Assembly (NCBI GenBank): GCA_948144175.1
Contig: CANXME010000320.1
Coordinates: forward strand, 516,501 to 580,500
Reading direction: 5' to 3'
DNA: 64,000 nt
From: Closterium sp. NIES-65
Lineage: Eukaryota; Streptophyta; Zygnematophyceae; Desmidiales; Closteriaceae
How positions within the stretch are numbered: the first letter of the stretch is position 1; every line of letters starts with the position of its first letter. Both the position numbers and the translations under genes were made by a program. The notes under the pieces are model-generated. The model was given only the letters and a program-made list of their open reading frames with translations. It ran no database searches and was not told where the DNA came from. This document shows positions 62,123 through 64,000 of this stretch, piece by piece.

Positions 62123-62134
62123 GCTCTGATACCA
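62123..62134 (-). other. Primer binding site of element J
   Basis: TGGTATCAGAGC on the minus strand, two bases from the LTR start; it proves an LTR element here although no coding region remains. Confidence 0.88.
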
Positions 62135-62564
62135 AGTGTGAGGATCTAGGATCAAGCTCAGAAAAGAGAATTGTAATTGAATGATCACTTGGGTACAACA
62201 CGAGGCTATATATAGGCTCGACACAAGGCCCCGTAACCAGGTGTTACGCGAAGGTTCCGCGGGTCGCGAAGCGTCCCGAACAGATCCTTCCCGAATTCGG
62301 TAGAAGGCAATTCGGTGGCAACCGAAAAGCCAGAATTCGGTGCACGCAACCTAGCTCGGTGCCATAACTATAATAAAATATAGGAAAGCACCTAGCCTAG
62401 GAAATCAAGCAATTCATGCATGCATATAATTATCCTATGCTAGAAATAGCATCATAAAGTAAAGGCACGCAAGCATAGCTGGCATAAGCCGTCGTACTCT
62501 CACAGAGCTCGACAACTGCAACTGACTGGTCTGGGCAACGGGTGGGACGTTGACTAGGAGGGAC

Positions 62565-62800
62565 CGCTTGATCGAGAGGTCTCCGGAGCATCCCGTCGAC
62601 CTGCAGCTCGACCGGGAGGTCTCCGGAGCATCCCGTCGACCTACCGCTCGACCGAGAGGCCTCTGGAGCATCCTGTCGACCTACAGCTTGACCGGGTGGT
62701 CTCGGAAGCATCCCGTCGACCTGCAACTCGACCGGGAGGTCTCCAGAGCATCCCATCGACCTGCAGTTCGACCAGGAGGTCGACGGAGCAGTCCATCGAC
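62565..62800. repeat. 40-bp tandem minisatellite
   Basis: About six units with a 40-bp period; CTCCGGAGCA-like blocks begin at 62581, 62621, 62661, 62701 and 62741. Each unit holds CCGTCGACCT and TCGACCGGGAGG. It lies within the presumed J LTR and grades rightward into irregular GGTCGACC repeats. Confidence 0.92.
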
Positions 62801-63499
62801 CTGACAAGTGAGCAGCGGTCGACGAGGGGAGCTCGGCGACAACCGCTGATTGTTCTGGTCGATGGAAGGGGTCCGTCGACCAGGGGGTAGCTTGACGGGA
62901 GTTGTGGTCGACCAGAGGCACCTGGTGGTCGACCAGAGGGACCCGGTGGTCGACCGGAGGCGCGTGGGGTCGACCAGAGCACCTGGGGGTCGACCAGGTC
63001 GACCGGGTAACCTGCTCGACGAGTTCTGCGAAGGCACGCGAACATCGTCGAGGACGCGATGGCACGGGCGACTTCGCGCTAGTCAGGCAACAGCCGACGG
63101 ATGCCCAACAAGGCAAGTCGGGCCAATCGTCTGCGCGCACCTGCGAGCGTGCGCACTGCTGTGTTCTACGGGGCAATGCCGGACAGCTGCTCTGCTTCAG
63201 CGTTGGCACGCCGTCGACCTGCTCTGTTGGCAGGTCGCCCTCCTGTAGTGCTGGCGCGGCTCCTCTACGCAACGCAGGCAGGCGGTTGACCGAGTTGTGC
63301 TGGCAGTCGACCAGGCTAGCTGCAGGGTTGCTAGGTGACTGATGTAGACATTATGTCATTGCTTGTTCTACCATTTTTTTTCTGGAATTCCAACTTTGCT
63401 AGTGGAAACTCTTGCCGATTTCTCCCGCGATTGTGCAAACACCAAGGAACTAGGCAAAGCTACGATCACCTCTAGTAGTTCGTGCCAACCCCCGTAGTC

Positions 63500-64000
63500 T
63501 AGCTCACTACCGTTGTAGAGTGACTCTCCTCAGGTGCTACAGGAGGTACTGGAGCTGCTGGAGCTGGAGCTGCTGGAGGTGCTGCTGGAGCTGGAGCTGG
63601 AGGTGCTGCTGGAGCTGGAGCTGCTGAAGGTGCTGCTGGACTGGAGCTGCTGGAGGCACTGGTACTGTCGGTGCTGGTTCTGGAGGCGCTGTGCGGCCGC
63701 AACCGTACTTCGTTCCACTTCTTCAGTAGGTTCTTGGTCTCCCGCCTTCCGCTGGCCTTACTCCTCCCTCATTATGTCCACTGCCTGACCAGTCCCAGCC
63801 GCAGTTACAGCCAGCCTCCCCTCTGCCTCCTCCCTCTCCTTACAGTGAGCAGCCCGTAGGTCTTACAGAGCGTCGTGAGCCTGCGTCTCGTCCTGCGTCG
63901 CCTCTTCGCGCTATTCGCACTAGTCGTCGTGTTCCGCGTAAGCGTCCTCCTCCTGTCCCCGGCATGCACCAGATGGCACTTCGTCCTTCCTCTGTTCCAC
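63500..64000 (+). mobile_element. Copia fragment K (integrase-RT linker), continues past the window
   Basis: It begins with tandem GGAGCTGGAGCTGCTG units (Gly-Ala repeats in the reading frame of the family). It then matches the pre-RT linker of G (46440-46750): CGTACTTCGTTCC, AGCAGGTTCTTGGTCT-like, GAGCGTCGTGAGCCTGCGTCTCG and CCTCCTCCTGTCCC blocks. Plus strand, same group as A, E and G. The rest lies outside the window, so intactness is unknown. Confidence 0.88.

Larger units (their letters stand above)
61816..63495 (-). mobile_element. Unclassified LTR element J (leader, primer site, LTR)
   Basis: On the minus strand a perfect primer site TGGTATCAGAGC (62134-62123) separates a leader (62122 down to 61816) from an LTR starting at 62137 (TGTGAGGATC when read on the plus strand). 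A TATA-like CCTATATATAGCC lies at 62204-62217. The LTR appears long (over 1 kb), GTCGAC-rich, and related to 49930-51000; its right end is not fixed. No pol is present here, so Copia or Gypsy cannot be decided. A gag start of the same family lies at 52985-53207. Confidence 0.7.

Noticed and set aside
62430-63272. 280-codon frame with VDH and QVDGM repeats as a repeat protein
   Set aside because: It is produced by the 40-bp minisatellite and GTCGAC repeats within LTR-like sequence.

Overview
The window looks like a repeat-dense nuclear segment from the green plant lineage. The evidence is an AP2/ERF transcription factor (a family typical of plants and green algae), a BED-finger hAT transposase, and LTR elements primed by initiator Met-tRNA (TGGTATCAGAGC-type primer sites). 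The very GC-rich elements set in a lower-GC host background would fit a streptophyte alga or early-diverging land plant. That placement is an inference and I cannot name the species.

Layout. 1-10.46 kb: a Copia 3' part (A) beside a different Copia remnant (B); B's end LTR is split by a whole-looking minus-strand Copia element (C, 3148-10341, identical 111-bp LTRs, 5-bp target duplication). 10.46-23.59 kb: lower-GC host DNA. It holds a degenerate tandem repeat of about 300 bp, a ~970-bp imperfect foldback, the one clear host gene (AP2/ERF, 15361-18414, with 72 uninterrupted CAG codons), a possible MITE, and a decayed copy of the AP2 gene's 3' end near 22.6-22.8 kb. 23.59-32.40 kb: a small non-autonomous LTR element (D) whose right LTR is split by a Copia element (E). 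32.40-49.9 kb: a minus-strand hAT transposon gene whose surroundings and coding sequence are interrupted by Copia F (32851-39586) and by the whole-looking Copia G (41550-49050, identical 138-bp LTRs, sitting inside a hAT exon). 49.9-64 kb: a mosaic of an unclassified LTR element (J, with GTCGAC-rich repeats), Copia pieces (H, K) and a decayed minus-strand Copia (I).

How it fits together. Nesting gives relative ages: B before C, D before E, hAT before F and G. C and G have identical LTRs and unbroken gag-pol frames, so their families moved recently. F LTRs differ by roughly 1-1.5%, and those of D, E and I by about 4-5%, all by eye. The main Copia group (A, C, E, G, H, I, K) shares unusually short LTRs (111-138 bp) beginning TGTCA and usually ending CA, and GC-rich tandem-repeat leaders of 0.5-1 kb between primer site and gag. 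Copies with a readable gag also share an expanded Gag zinc knuckle (CX13CX3HX4C) and low-complexity linkers in the polyprotein. The only cellular gene I can support is the AP2/ERF gene. I saw no tRNA, rRNA or CRISPR array.
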